DNA of 51,276 bases, from assembly GCA_039931775.1 (NCBI GenBank), contig JBDTRG010000178.1:1-51276 (forward strand), given 5' to 3'. This document shows, one piece after another, positions 25,618-33,425 of this stretch. Source of the DNA: CAIWHR01 sp039931775. GTDB lineage: Bacteria > Pseudomonadota > Gammaproteobacteria > Burkholderiales > Casimicrobiaceae. The notes below the pieces were generated by a model that was not told the DNA's origin, did no database searches, and worked only from the letters and a program-made list of their open reading frames with translations. The first letter of the stretch is position 1, and each line of letters begins with the position of its first letter. The position numbers were made by a program, and so were the translations under genes.

Positions 25618-26019
25618 ATGGCTGACATGATGTCGATGATGACGCCCGCGGCTGCGGCCCCGGCGCCCAAGAAAGCGACCAAGAAGAAAGCTAAGAAAAA
25701 GACGGCGAAGAAGAAGGCCGCCCCCAAGAAGAAGGCTGCGAAGAAGGCGACGACGAAGAAGAAGGCCGCCCCCAAGAAGAAGAAGGCAGCGAAGAAAGCG
25801 ACGAAGAGGAAGGCTGCAAAGAAGACGACGAAGAGGAAGGCTGCAAAGAAGACGACCAAGAAGAAGGCTGCAAAGAAGACGACGAAGAAGAGGAAGGCCG
25901 CAAAGAAGACGACGAAGAAGAAGAAGGCCGCCCCCAAGAAGAAAGCCGCCAAGAAGGCGACGAAGAAGAAAGCCGCCCCCAAGAAGAGGAAGGCCACAAA
26001 GAAAAAGGCCAAGAAGTAA
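25618..26019 (+). CDS. Histone H1-like lysine/alanine-rich nucleoid protein
   Basis: A 133-residue protein. A short non-basic head (MADMMSMMTPAAAAPAP) is followed by about 115 residues built almost only of Lys, Ala, Thr, Pro and Arg. These form loose tandem units such as AAKKTTKKK, AAPKKK and KRKAAKKTT, like the C-terminal tail of eukaryotic H1 and bacterial H1-like proteins (Bordetella BpH1, AlgP type). It probably binds DNA by charge and compacts the nucleoid. ACAGGAG lies 5 bases before the ATG. The gene is monocistronic with a strong terminator. Lysine is mostly AAG, so the coding strand is purine-rich. Confidence 0.9.
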   Translation: MADMMSMMTPAAAAPAPKKATKKKAKKKTAKKKAAPKKKAAKKATTKKKAAPKKKKAAKKATKRKAAKKTTKRKAAKKTTKKKAAKKTTKKRKAAKKTTKKKKAAPKKKAAKKATKKKAAPKKRKATKKKAKK

Positions 26020-26066
26020 CTCTTCCGTGGCAGCAAGTCCGCGTCGGATCTGATGCGGACGACAAG

Positions 26067-26097
26067 ACAGGCGACGCGCAGTGCGTCGCCTGTTTTC
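26067..26097 (+). terminator. Rho-independent terminator after the histone H1-like gene
   Basis: A perfect 11-bp stem (ACAGGCGACGC / GCGTCGCCTGT) with a 5-base loop is followed by TTTTC. It ends the H1-like transcript and also lies beyond the 3' end of the convergent mltD-like gene. Confidence 0.85.
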
Positions 26098-26170
26098 ATT
26101 CATGGAAGCGATTCCGGGAGCCCGGTACGGCGGCCCCGGCCGTTGGACGATTACCGCCCGGGTCGCGTCG

Positions 26171-27730
26171 CTAGCTGCCTGCAGCACCCTTGGCTTTGGC
26201 GGTCGGGGCGCCGGCGCCCGTCTTCGCGGCGGGCTTGCCGACCTTCGGCTTCGGCTTCGGCTTCGGCTTGACGGCCACGGTCGACGGTTTTCGGCTGCCA
26301 GCGCGCTTCGTCGTGCCGGTGCTGGGCGCGAGATCGCTCGTGATGCGCAGCGATTGGCCGGCGGTGACGCCGCCGCTGCCCGCGATCCCATTCCACCGCC
26401 GCAGGTCCTGCGCCGACACCGCGTACCGCGATGCGATGTTCCCGAGCGTGTCGCCTCGGTTCACGCGATAGTAGAACGTCCGGCCTTGCGGCACCGTCGT
26501 GAACACGACGTTCGACAGCGTATCGGCCGCCGCTTCGGCCGGACCCTGCGCCGGGACGAGCAGCGCATGGCCGGTCGCCACCTTCGCCTTCGCACCGATG
26601 CCGTTGACCGCGCGCAGCGCGTCCACGGACATGCCGAACTTCGCCGCGACCTGCGGCAGCGTCTCGGCGTTGCGCATCCGGTACGCCTGCCACGAGACGA
26701 GCGGCTGGTCCGCGAGGTTCAATTTCGCCGCGAACAGCTCCGCCTTGTCTATCGGCAGCAGGATCGTGTACTCGTCGGCGCCGGCGATCACCGGCCGGTT
26801 GTGCTGGGGGTTCAGGTACCGGAACTCCTCCAGGGACATCTCGGCGAGCGCTGCGGCCACCTTGACGTCGATCTTCCGGTTGGACCTGATCACGGCGAAA
26901 TAGGGCGCGTCCGGAATGTCGCCGAGCTCGAGGCCGAATTTCTCGGGGTCGCGGACAATGTTCTTGAGCGCCTGCAATTTGGGAAGGTAGTTTCGCGTCT
27001 CGTCCGGCATCTTCAGATTCGCGTAGTCGGCCGGCTGCTGCGCAGCCTGGTTCTTTGCGACGGCGCGCCCGACGTTGCCTTCGCCCCAGTTATAGGCCGC
27101 GAGCGCAAGCTGCCAGTCGTTGAAGTCGCCATGGAGCTTCTGCAGGTAGGTCAACGCACCCTCGGTCGCGGCGACGACGTCGCGCCTCGAGTCGAACCAG
27201 AAGTTCTGCTTGAGCCCGTAATGCGTTCCGGTCGACGGCATGAACTGCCAGATGCCAGACGCGCGGCTCACCGACAGGGCATTCGGATTGAACGCGCTCT
27301 CGACCATCGGCAGCAGGGCGATTTCCAGCGGCATCCTTCGCTCTTCGACCTCGACGACGATGTAATAGAGGTAGCGCCGACTGCGGTCGACCATTCGCGC
27401 GACGTAATCGGGGCGCGACGAATACCATTGCTCCCATTTGGCGACGAGCGGGTCATCGATGTCCGGCATCGCGTAGCCGCGGCGGATCCGGGTCCAAAGA
27501 TCCTCGGCCTGCGTAGGCAGAGGCTCCAGTTCGGCGTTGGACGCAAGCGGGAAAGGGGCCGCCAACGCGGGCGGCGGTTCGGGCACTTCGAAGACCGGCG
27601 ATGGCGGCGGCGCCTTCGCAGGGACGGCGACGGGGGCAGGCGGAGGCGCTTCGGGCGCCGGATTGGGTGCCGCGCACGCGGCAATGAGCGCCGCCGACAC
27701 GACCGGAAGGAAAGAAAAGCTAAGTCGCAA
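26171..27730 (-). CDS. mltD: MltD-like membrane-bound lytic murein transglycosylase with LysM repeats
   Basis: A 519-residue lipoprotein (lipobox LIAACA, Cys about 19). A Pro/Ala-rich linker is followed by the SLT domain: catalytic Glu in LLPMVESAFNPNALS, then ASGIWQFMPSTGTHYG and ALAAYNWGEGNV. At least two LysM-like modules follow; the last (FYYRVNRGDTLGNIASRYAVSAQDLRRWNG) is canonical. The tail has a KPKPKPKPK run and ends Ala/Lys/Gly-rich. It cleaves peptidoglycan glycan strands from the outer membrane. The start is a TTG with AGGA upstream. No gloB gene is adjacent; a methyltransferase is divergent. Confidence 0.9.
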   Translation of the reverse strand: MRLSFSFLPVVSAALIAACAAPNPAPEAPPPAPVAVPAKAPPPSPVFEVPEPPPALAAPFPLASNAELEPLPTQAEDLWTRIRRGYAMPDIDDPLVAKWEQWYSSRPDYVARMVDRSRRYLYYIVVEVEERRMPLEIALLPMVESAFNPNALSVSRASGIWQFMPSTGTHYGLKQNFWFDSRRDVVAATEGALTYLQKLHGDFNDWQLALAAYNWGEGNVGRAVAKNQAAQQPADYANLKMPDETRNYLPKLQALKNIVRDPEKFGLELGDIPDAPYFAVIRSNRKIDVKVAAALAEMSLEEFRYLNPQHNRPVIAGADEYTILLPIDKAELFAAKLNLADQPLVSWQAYRMRNAETLPQVAAKFGMSVDALRAVNGIGAKAKVATGHALLVPAQGPAEAAADTLSNVVFTTVPQGRTFYYRVNRGDTLGNIASRYAVSAQDLRRWNGIAGSGGVTAGQSLRITSDLAPSTGTTKRAGSRKPSTVAVKPKPKPKPKVGKPAAKTGAGAPTAKAKGAAGS

Positions 27731-27790
27731 CTCGATCAGTCCTGGAGCGTGGAGTTGTCGGTGAAGGCGGGGATGGGGATAATCGCCAGC

Positions 27791-28537
27791 ATGGACGCAT
27801 CTTCCGGAGAGGCGGGTGGCGTGTCAACGACGCTCGCCGACTGGTTCGCGACGCCGCTTGGTCGCTATCTCCAGGCCCGCGAGCAGACGTGGTTCGACCG
27901 GACGGTGGCCGACATCTTCGGCTTCCAGGCGATCCAGATCGGTTTGCCGCGGTGCGCGTTCCTTGCGCAAAGCCGAATCACCGCGCGCTGGTCGGTCGAT
28001 CCCGAAACGCCCGCCCAGATCCTTGCCGACCCGCACTGGCTGCCGTTTGCCGAGAATTCGCTCGACCTCGTCGTCCTTCCGCATGCGCTCGAATTCACGA
28101 GCGACCCGCATCAGCTGCTGCGCGAGGTGTACCGCGCGATGCGGTCCGAAGGGCAGATCGTCATCTCCGGGTTCAATCCCTTCAGCCTGTTCGGCGCGCG
28201 GCGCTATTTCGGGCGTGGCGAGACCGCGCCATGGAACGGAAGCTTCATCGCGCTCTACCGGCTGAAGGATTGGCTCGCTCTGCTGGGATTCGAAGTCACC
28301 GGGGGCGCGCTCGATTGCTACGTGCCCCCGTTCACCAGCGAGCGGTGGCGGTCCCGGTTCGGATTTTTCGAACCGGCGGGCGACCGATGGTGGCCGATCG
28401 CCGGCGGCGTCTACTATCTGCGGGCGACAAAGAAAGTTCTCGGAATGCGCATCATCACGCCCGCGTGGGAGCGCCCCAAGAACGGCCTCGCCACCGCGCC
28501 GCGGCAGGCGCGCCAGTGCATCGAGCGCGTGGAATAG
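27791..28537 (+). CDS. Class I SAM-dependent methyltransferase (rnhA neighbour)
   Basis: A 248-residue protein resembling the Methyltransf_11 family. The visible fold includes LPFAENSLDLVVLPHALEFTSDPHQLLREVYRAM (motif II/III region) and GQIVISGFNPFSLFGARRYF. The N-terminal SAM-binding glycine motif is weak and replaced by FGFQAIQIGLP. Proteins of this type sit between gloB/mltD and rnhA in many beta- and gammaproteobacteria, and the substrate is unknown. rnhA follows after 19 bases. Confidence 0.85.
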   Translation: MDASSGEAGGVSTTLADWFATPLGRYLQAREQTWFDRTVADIFGFQAIQIGLPRCAFLAQSRITARWSVDPETPAQILADPHWLPFAENSLDLVVLPHALEFTSDPHQLLREVYRAMRSEGQIVISGFNPFSLFGARRYFGRGETAPWNGSFIALYRLKDWLALLGFEVTGGALDCYVPPFTSERWRSRFGFFEPAGDRWWPIAGGVYYLRATKKVLGMRIITPAWERPKNGLATAPRQARQCIERVE

Positions 28538-28556
28538 TGCGAAACGGACAGCACAA

Positions 28557-29015
28557 ATGACGGGGGCCGTCACGATCTACACGGACGGCTCGTGCAAGGG
28601 AAACCCCGGGCCCGGCGGCTGGGGCGCTCTCCTTTCGTGGGGCGACCGCGAGATGGAACTCTTTGGCGGCGACTCCGATACCACCAACAACCGGATGGAG
28701 CTCACCGCGGTCATCCGCGCGCTCGAGTCGCTGAAGCGCGGCTGCGACGTCCGGCTCTACACCGACTCACAGTACGTGAAGAACGGGATCGAGACCTGGA
28801 TACATGGCTGGAAACGCAACGGCTGGAAGACGGCCGACAGGAAGCCCGTCAAGAATGCCGAGCTGTGGCGCGAACTCGACGCGCTCGTCGCGCAACATCG
28901 GGTCAGCTGGCATTGGGTCAGGGGCCACAACGGCCACCCCGGCAACGATCGTGCGGATGGGCTTGCCAATCGCGGCGCGACGGCGGCGATGGCAGGACCG
29001 GAGTCCCCCTCCTAA
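28557..29015 (+). CDS. rnhA: Ribonuclease HI
   Basis: A 152-residue RNase H. Catalytic residues are visible in IYTDGSCKGNPGPGGWG (Asp), NNRMELTAVI (Glu), LYTDSQYV (Asp) and GNDRADGLANRG (Asp), and HPGNDRAD gives the conserved histidine region. It removes RNA from RNA-DNA hybrids. Its TAA stop overlaps the TAG of the convergent DUF6265-like gene. Confidence 0.96.
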   Translation: MTGAVTIYTDGSCKGNPGPGGWGALLSWGDREMELFGGDSDTTNNRMELTAVIRALESLKRGCDVRLYTDSQYVKNGIETWIHGWKRNGWKTADRKPVKNAELWRELDALVAQHRVSWHWVRGHNGHPGNDRADGLANRGATAAMAGPESPS

Positions 29016-29731
29016 CGCGGGAGGGCCTCGCCCGATTCGCAATCGACGCGGCGCATCGGGTACACGACCTCCTTGTCGGCACCCTTCACTTTGCCGATCA
29101 GCGAGATGTACAACCAGCCTTCGCTCGCGCGCCGGTAGATCAGCTTCTGCGGAAATTCCAGCGTCGGATTCACGAACGGAAATCCGTCGTCGTTGCGATC
29201 GCCGATCGTCATGACGATCTGCCCGGCGAACTTGAACGGGGTCTCGTTTTGCCCCGCGGGGAATGCCAAATAGTAGATCCCGTCCGGGCGAGATTCGAGG
29301 CGCAGGTATTCGAAATCCTGCGTCTTGCCCGCGACGACCGTCTGGCTCATGCCGAGCATCATGTTGCCGCGCAGCGGCATCCAGTGCTCGCGGGTTTCGC
29401 GCTGATTCACCATGCCGCGCCAGCACCCCTCGAGCCAGGCAAGCGGCGCAAGCGGACTATCCTCGGGCGCTTGCGCGGGCGTCTTCGGTCCGGATGGAGC
29501 GCGGCGCGACTTCGCCGGTGCGGGTTTCGTTTCAGCTGGCGCGGTCTCGGGGGCCGCCGATTTGGACTCGGGTGCGGCGGGAGTGCCCTGCGCGGCGGCC
29601 GGCTTCGCGTCGGGCGGCGCTGGCGATTGCGCGACCGCGCCGGCGGCGGCCAGAGCGGCCAACGAAAGCACGACAAGCGTCGCTGCGGATTTCCGGAAGG
29701 AGTTCGTCATCATGATTGGCACGGAATTCAT
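29012..29731 (-). CDS. Secreted DUF6265-like beta-sheet protein
   Basis: About 239 residues: a signal peptide (hydrophobic TLVVLSLAALAAAGAVAQS), a Pro/Ala/Lys-rich linker to about residue 95, then a compact domain beginning LAPLAWLEGCWRG. It continues through REHWMPLRGNMMLGMSQTV, FEYLRLESRPDGIYYLAFP and WLYISLIGKVKG. The W-L-x-G-x-W start and alternating strands recall DUF6265 and lipocalin-like folds. It is the last gene of the fadL operon: the ATG at 29731 overlaps the upstream stop (ATGA). Starts at 29713 or 29710 are alternatives. The function is unknown; a lipid-related periplasmic role is inferred from context. Confidence 0.75.
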   Translation of the reverse strand: MNSVPIMMTNSFRKSAATLVVLSLAALAAAGAVAQSPAPPDAKPAAAQGTPAAPESKSAAPETAPAETKPAPAKSRRAPSGPKTPAQAPEDSPLAPLAWLEGCWRGMVNQRETREHWMPLRGNMMLGMSQTVVAGKTQDFEYLRLESRPDGIYYLAFPAGQNETPFKFAGQIVMTIGDRNDDGFPFVNPTLEFPQKLIYRRASEGWLYISLIGKVKGADKEVVYPMRRVDCESGEALPR

Positions 29732-30741
29732 TGGGGCCGCGCGAGCGGCAGGTTCAGTAGGAGGTTCTGCGGCTTCAGCTTGAGGCGCCCGTCGGGGTCC
29801 ATCGCCATCGCGAGGTAGACGGGCCGGCCGGCGATCTGGGGCCGCATGTCGCCCGGGTTCGCGAACGTCAACTCGAACAGGCAAAGGAGCCGCCGCATCC
29901 GCTCGTCGTCGACTTCGGCGCGATTGTACAGGTCATTGAGCAGCGCACTCGCCTCCGCGTCGAGCCCGACGTGCCAAACCCAGCGCTTGTCGTCGATCTC
30001 GCTCTGTGGGCGAATAGACACCGCGACGCCGAGAAAGTGCGCAATCCATTTCTCCAGAACGCGACAGAGCGCATCGAGCGCCGGGCGGCCGCGATTCAGG
30101 CTGATGGCAAGGTCGTGCCGCTCGTCGCGTTCCCAGTAGACGGCCGCGTTGCCGGCATCGAGCGTATCGAGGTCGACGGTGCGAACCGGCGTGCGATTCT
30201 GCTGCAGGAGCTCGCCAAGGCTGCCGAATCCTCCGGTCGACGCGAAGAGTTCGACCGTGATTTCATCCGCCGCCATGACCGCGCCGTCTTCGGTCACGGC
30301 GATCTTCTGCGTCCGGAACAGCATTTCGCCGGCGCGCGCCTCGATCGGGTCGGCCGACGCGCCAAGGATATGCCGGACGAGGATCTCGGTCAGCTGGTGC
30401 ACGAAAAGCGGCGGGACATCGACGCCCTCGCGGAACAGCGCCAGATAGGCGGCCTCGAGGGTCGGGAACGCGGTAATGCGCTCGCGAAACCTCATCCAGA
30501 TGCCGTAGTTCTCGCGGGCGTCTTCGTCGGCGATCGAAGCGAGGTCGCCCGGGACGACGGCCGCGCGCGGTGTCGTCATCAGCCGCTCGTGCAGCGCCAG
30601 TTCGGCCGCGCACGATTCGGGAATCGGCGCGAGTTCGGGTCGCAGTAGCGACGCGCGCAGGAAATCGTCGGTGACTGTGATCCGGCCGTCGGCGCCCGCC
30701 GTCAGCAGCCGGTAGCCGCAGGAGGACCAGAAATCGGGCAC
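29728..30741 (-). CDS. DUF6352-like protein of unknown function
   Basis: About 337 residues, soluble, with no signal peptide or membrane segment. It opens PDFWSSCGYRLL and includes LFVHQLTEILVRHILG, EARAGEMLFRTQKIAV and VWHVGLDAEASALLNDLYN. This matches what I remember of the DUF6352 family, whose function is not known. The start could be the GTG at 30741 or a TTG at 30759 that overlaps the upstream stop. It sits between the chalcone-isomerase-fold gene and the DUF6265-like gene, so it is probably co-expressed with fadL. Confidence 0.7.
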   Translation of the reverse strand: MPDFWSSCGYRLLTAGADGRITVTDDFLRASLLRPELAPIPESCAAELALHERLMTTPRAAVVPGDLASIADEDARENYGIWMRFRERITAFPTLEAAYLALFREGVDVPPLFVHQLTEILVRHILGASADPIEARAGEMLFRTQKIAVTEDGAVMAADEITVELFASTGGFGSLGELLQQNRTPVRTVDLDTLDAGNAAVYWERDERHDLAISLNRGRPALDALCRVLEKWIAHFLGVAVSIRPQSEIDDKRWVWHVGLDAEASALLNDLYNRAEVDDERMRRLLCLFELTFANPGDMRPQIAGRPVYLAMAMDPDGRLKLKPQNLLLNLPLARPQ

Positions 30742-30755
30742 ACCGATCCGCTCAA

Positions 30756-31313
30756 TCAACCGCCGAGCATCGCCTTCTTGAGGTCGGGCTGGACGGGTTT
30801 GTCACCGAGCCAGATCTTCGTCAGCGCCCGGTTGAACGCGTCACCCGGGATCGTGCCGCGCGGCGCACCGTTGAATCCGACGACCGTCGCGCCGTCGACG
30901 AAGTCGAGCGCGACGACGTTGCCTTCCTTCACCTCGGGCAGCGCCTTCATGATCGACATCAACTGATCTGTTTGCGCCTTGACCGCCGCCAATTCGGCCT
31001 CGGTGTTGTTCTCCTTCAGGCCTTCGATCAGCGCATCGACGAGCTGGTCCGGCGACAGCGTACGCAGCAGGTTCATCTGGATCCGCCGCGGAGCCTTGGC
31101 GAGCACGGCCGACAGATCCCCCGCCTTGGCCGGTACATACAGGCTCGCGACGTAGACCTTGAAGACCACCCTCGTCCGAATCCCCGCGCCGTTCAGCACG
31201 AGTTCCTGTCCGCCCAGCGCGACCTTGTCGTCGAGCTTGACGCCGCCCACCTCCAGCGCGAGCGCCGGCGCCGCGACGAAGAGCGCGAGCGCCAGGGCCC
31301 ACAGCGTGCGCAT
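30756..31313 (-). CDS. Secreted chalcone isomerase-fold protein
   Basis: A 185-residue protein. The leader MRTLWALALALFVAAPALA precedes a chalcone-isomerase-like domain: LEVGGVKLDDKVALGGQELVLNGAGIRTRVVFKVYVASLYVP, the family's typical first third, and later VVALDFVDGATVVGFNG and FNRALTKIWLGDKPVQPDLKKAMLG. Bacterial members lack flavonoid substrates; relatives in plants bind fatty acids. It lies 17 bases after fadL, with a good ribosome-binding site (GGAAG). A periplasmic fatty-acid carrier role is an inference from this context. Confidence 0.85.
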   Translation of the reverse strand: MRTLWALALALFVAAPALALEVGGVKLDDKVALGGQELVLNGAGIRTRVVFKVYVASLYVPAKAGDLSAVLAKAPRRIQMNLLRTLSPDQLVDALIEGLKENNTEAELAAVKAQTDQLMSIMKALPEVKEGNVVALDFVDGATVVGFNGAPRGTIPGDAFNRALTKIWLGDKPVQPDLKKAMLGG

Positions 31314-31330
31314 GCTGCTTCCTTTCCGGA

Positions 31331-32776
31331 TCACCACGAGTACGTCATCTGTCCCGACAGGATCCCGACGTTCGAGCTGTAGTTGCCCTTGATCAGCCCG
31401 TTCGCCGCGGTGCTTCCGGCGTTCTGGTTGATCTCCGGATCGTTGATCCAGACGTAGGCCACGCCGACGTCGAGCGCGAGCGACTTCGAGTACTTGTACT
31501 GCCCGCCGAGGGTGAGCCAGTTCCGGTTCCCGTCCGGCAGTCGAGGCGTCATGTCCGTCGTGTTGACCGGCGTCTGGTCGTACGCGTAGCCGCCGCGGAC
31601 CATCCACTTGTCGTCGATGTGGTAGTTCGCGCCGAGCGCGAATCGCCATGCGTCCTTGAAGTTTTCGGGCGCCGACGAAAGTACGGTACCCGTCGTGCGA
31701 ACGAACTTGAGCACCGGGATCGAGCTCCACTGCGTCCATTGCGCGTCTCCCATCACGTCCCAGCGGTCGTTCAGCCGGCTGAAGAACGAGATGTTGGTGA
31801 TCGACGGCAGCTCGATGTTCGACGTGATGCCACCGTTCGCCAGCTGGGCGTTGACCGCCGCGGCAAGCGAAGCCACGACCGGCGCGAGCGTCGGCGGCAG
31901 CGTCGGCAGGACCGCACCGCCGCACGTCGAGGTGGTCCCCGCTGCGGCCGGGTTGCAGAAGCTCACGTTTCCGGCAAGGTTGTACTTGATGCTCGAACGA
32001 TATTGCGCACCGACGCGCGTGTTCTTGTCGAAGTCGATCAGGATGCCGACGTTCCAGCCCCACGAGTAGTCGTCGCCCTTCACCTCCGCGCTCGAGTCAA
32101 GTCCCCCGGTTGCCCCGATGATGGCCGGAACCGCGGCGGCCGGAATCAAGCCGGCGGCAGCCGCCGTACCCGCCGCCGAAGCGAGCCCTGCCGAGTAGTT
32201 GACGCTGTTCGTGAACGTGGCCTTGATCTGCTGGTAGTTGCCGCCGGCGCCGATCGCGACGTTGTCCGTGATCTTCCACGAAACCGCCGGATTGATGTTG
32301 AGCGTCTTCACGTCCGACTTGAGCGCCTGGTAGCGTCCGAGCCAGCCGTTGTCGTATTCGGTGACGAGCCCGAACGGGGCGTTTACCCCCAGCCCGAACG
32401 ACCACTGCCTGTTGATCGGAATGACCACATAAAGGTTCGGGACGAAGGCCAGGTTGCCTGCGTCGCCGCCGTTGCCGCCCAGCGGCTGATTGAGCGCCGC
32501 GACCGACCCGTTGTTGTTGAACTTGGCCGACGGATTGATGATGTTGATCGCACCGGCAACCTGATTCGTGCCGATGCGCGACATGCCCGCGACGTTCGAC
32601 CATAGCGTGGCGGCATCTTCGGCCGCGGCAGCCCCGCCGGCGTAGGCATTGCCGAGGCCGCTGCCGGAATTTTCCTGCAGCGCGAACGCGGCGCCCAACA
32701 CCTGGCCTGCGGTCAGCGCCAGCGCGACGCCTGCGAGCGCCGTGGCGATCCGGGTAGGACGAAACGGGTTTGTCAT
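31331..32776 (-). CDS. fadL: FadL/OmpP1-family outer-membrane fatty-acid transporter
   Basis: A 481-residue beta-barrel. The signal peptide ends VLGAAFALQ, followed by the family's hatch start ENSGSGLGNAYAGGAAAAEDAATLWSNVAGM. Later motifs include NAPFGLVTEYDNGWLGRYQA and TLNINPAVSWKI, and the barrel ends with an aromatic residue (QMTYSW). FadL proteins admit long-chain fatty acids and other hydrophobics by lateral diffusion. GAGGAG precedes the ATG by 8 bases. It heads a four-gene operon and faces thioesterase, fadD and fadBAE genes on the same strand. Confidence 0.92.
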   Translation of the reverse strand: MTNPFRPTRIATALAGVALALTAGQVLGAAFALQENSGSGLGNAYAGGAAAAEDAATLWSNVAGMSRIGTNQVAGAINIINPSAKFNNNGSVAALNQPLGGNGGDAGNLAFVPNLYVVIPINRQWSFGLGVNAPFGLVTEYDNGWLGRYQALKSDVKTLNINPAVSWKITDNVAIGAGGNYQQIKATFTNSVNYSAGLASAAGTAAAAGLIPAAAVPAIIGATGGLDSSAEVKGDDYSWGWNVGILIDFDKNTRVGAQYRSSIKYNLAGNVSFCNPAAAGTTSTCGGAVLPTLPPTLAPVVASLAAAVNAQLANGGITSNIELPSITNISFFSRLNDRWDVMGDAQWTQWSSIPVLKFVRTTGTVLSSAPENFKDAWRFALGANYHIDDKWMVRGGYAYDQTPVNTTDMTPRLPDGNRNWLTLGGQYKYSKSLALDVGVAYVWINDPEINQNAGSTAANGLIKGNYSSNVGILSGQMTYSW

Positions 32777-32849
32777 TGCAGATCTCCTCGTGGTGAATGC
32801 ATTGGCCGCGGCCTCCTCGGGAAGCACGCCGTTTCTGGGTTTTGGTGCC

Positions 32850-32886
32850 GAGCCTCTCCCCGGTTGCCGACAACCGGCTCGGGCTC
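32850..32886. other. Stem-loop in the fadL leader
   Basis: CCGGTTG and CAACCGG form a perfect 7-bp stem with a CCGA loop (32860-32877), flanked by GAGCC and GGCTC. No T-run follows on either strand, so it is not a clear terminator. It may be a leader structure or an operator between the thioesterase gene and fadL. Confidence 0.35.
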
Positions 32887-33005
32887 CTGCGCAAGTCTGC
32901 GGCGACTATACACCCGGCTGCGGGACCTCGGGCGGAAGGCGGTAGGTGGCAAGGGGACCCCGGCACACGATGTTGTTTTTGGGCAAAACGAGCGGTCGGG
33001 CGCGC

Positions 33006-33401
33006 TCACTCCGGCGGCAGTTCGCGCGGCCGCCGGTCGAGCCCAACTGCAACGTACGTCAGGCTCGCCTCTGTCACCTTGACGCAGATCACGTCTCCGG
33101 GATTGCGCTGCGCGTAAACCTCGACATCCACGGTGATCGACGTCCGGCCGACGCGGGTAATCGCTGCGTAGAAACTGACGACATCGCCGATCATCACCGG
33201 TTGCTTGAACACGAACGAGTTGACGGCGACCGTCGCCACCCGGCCGCGGGCACGCGAGGCCGCCGGGATCGAGCCGGCGATGTCGACCTGGGACATCACC
33301 CAGCCGCCGAAGATGTCGCCGTTCTGGTTGACGTCGGCGGGCAGCGGGACCACGCGCAACGCCGGCTCCCGGTCCGGAAGCGCGACGGGGAGGTCGGCCA
33401 T
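33006..33401 (-). CDS. YciA-type acyl-CoA thioesterase
   Basis: A 131-residue hot-dog protein. The catalytic-loop motif NQNGDIFGGWVMSQVDIAG is diagnostic, followed by VNSFVFKQPVMIGDVVSFYA and a strand with SITVDVEVYAQ. It hydrolyses acyl-CoA, probably protecting CoA supply during fatty-acid uptake and degradation. It follows fadD by 24 bases on the same strand, so the two are likely co-transcribed. Confidence 0.9.
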   Translation of the reverse strand: MADLPVALPDREPALRVVPLPADVNQNGDIFGGWVMSQVDIAGSIPAASRARGRVATVAVNSFVFKQPVMIGDVVSFYAAITRVGRTSITVDVEVYAQRNPGDVICVKVTEASLTYVAVGLDRRPRELPPE

Positions 33402-33425
33402 GGTCGATGTCCTCCTTTTCGGCGC

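Noticed and set aside
25680..26010. Short spaced repeats resembling a CRISPR array or tandem repeat element
   Set aside because: The periodicity is codon-based (AAG, GCC, ACG) within one intact frame coding a histone-like protein; there are no unique spacers.
32860..32877. Inverted repeat before fadL as a rho-independent terminator
   Set aside because: No T-run follows on either strand.
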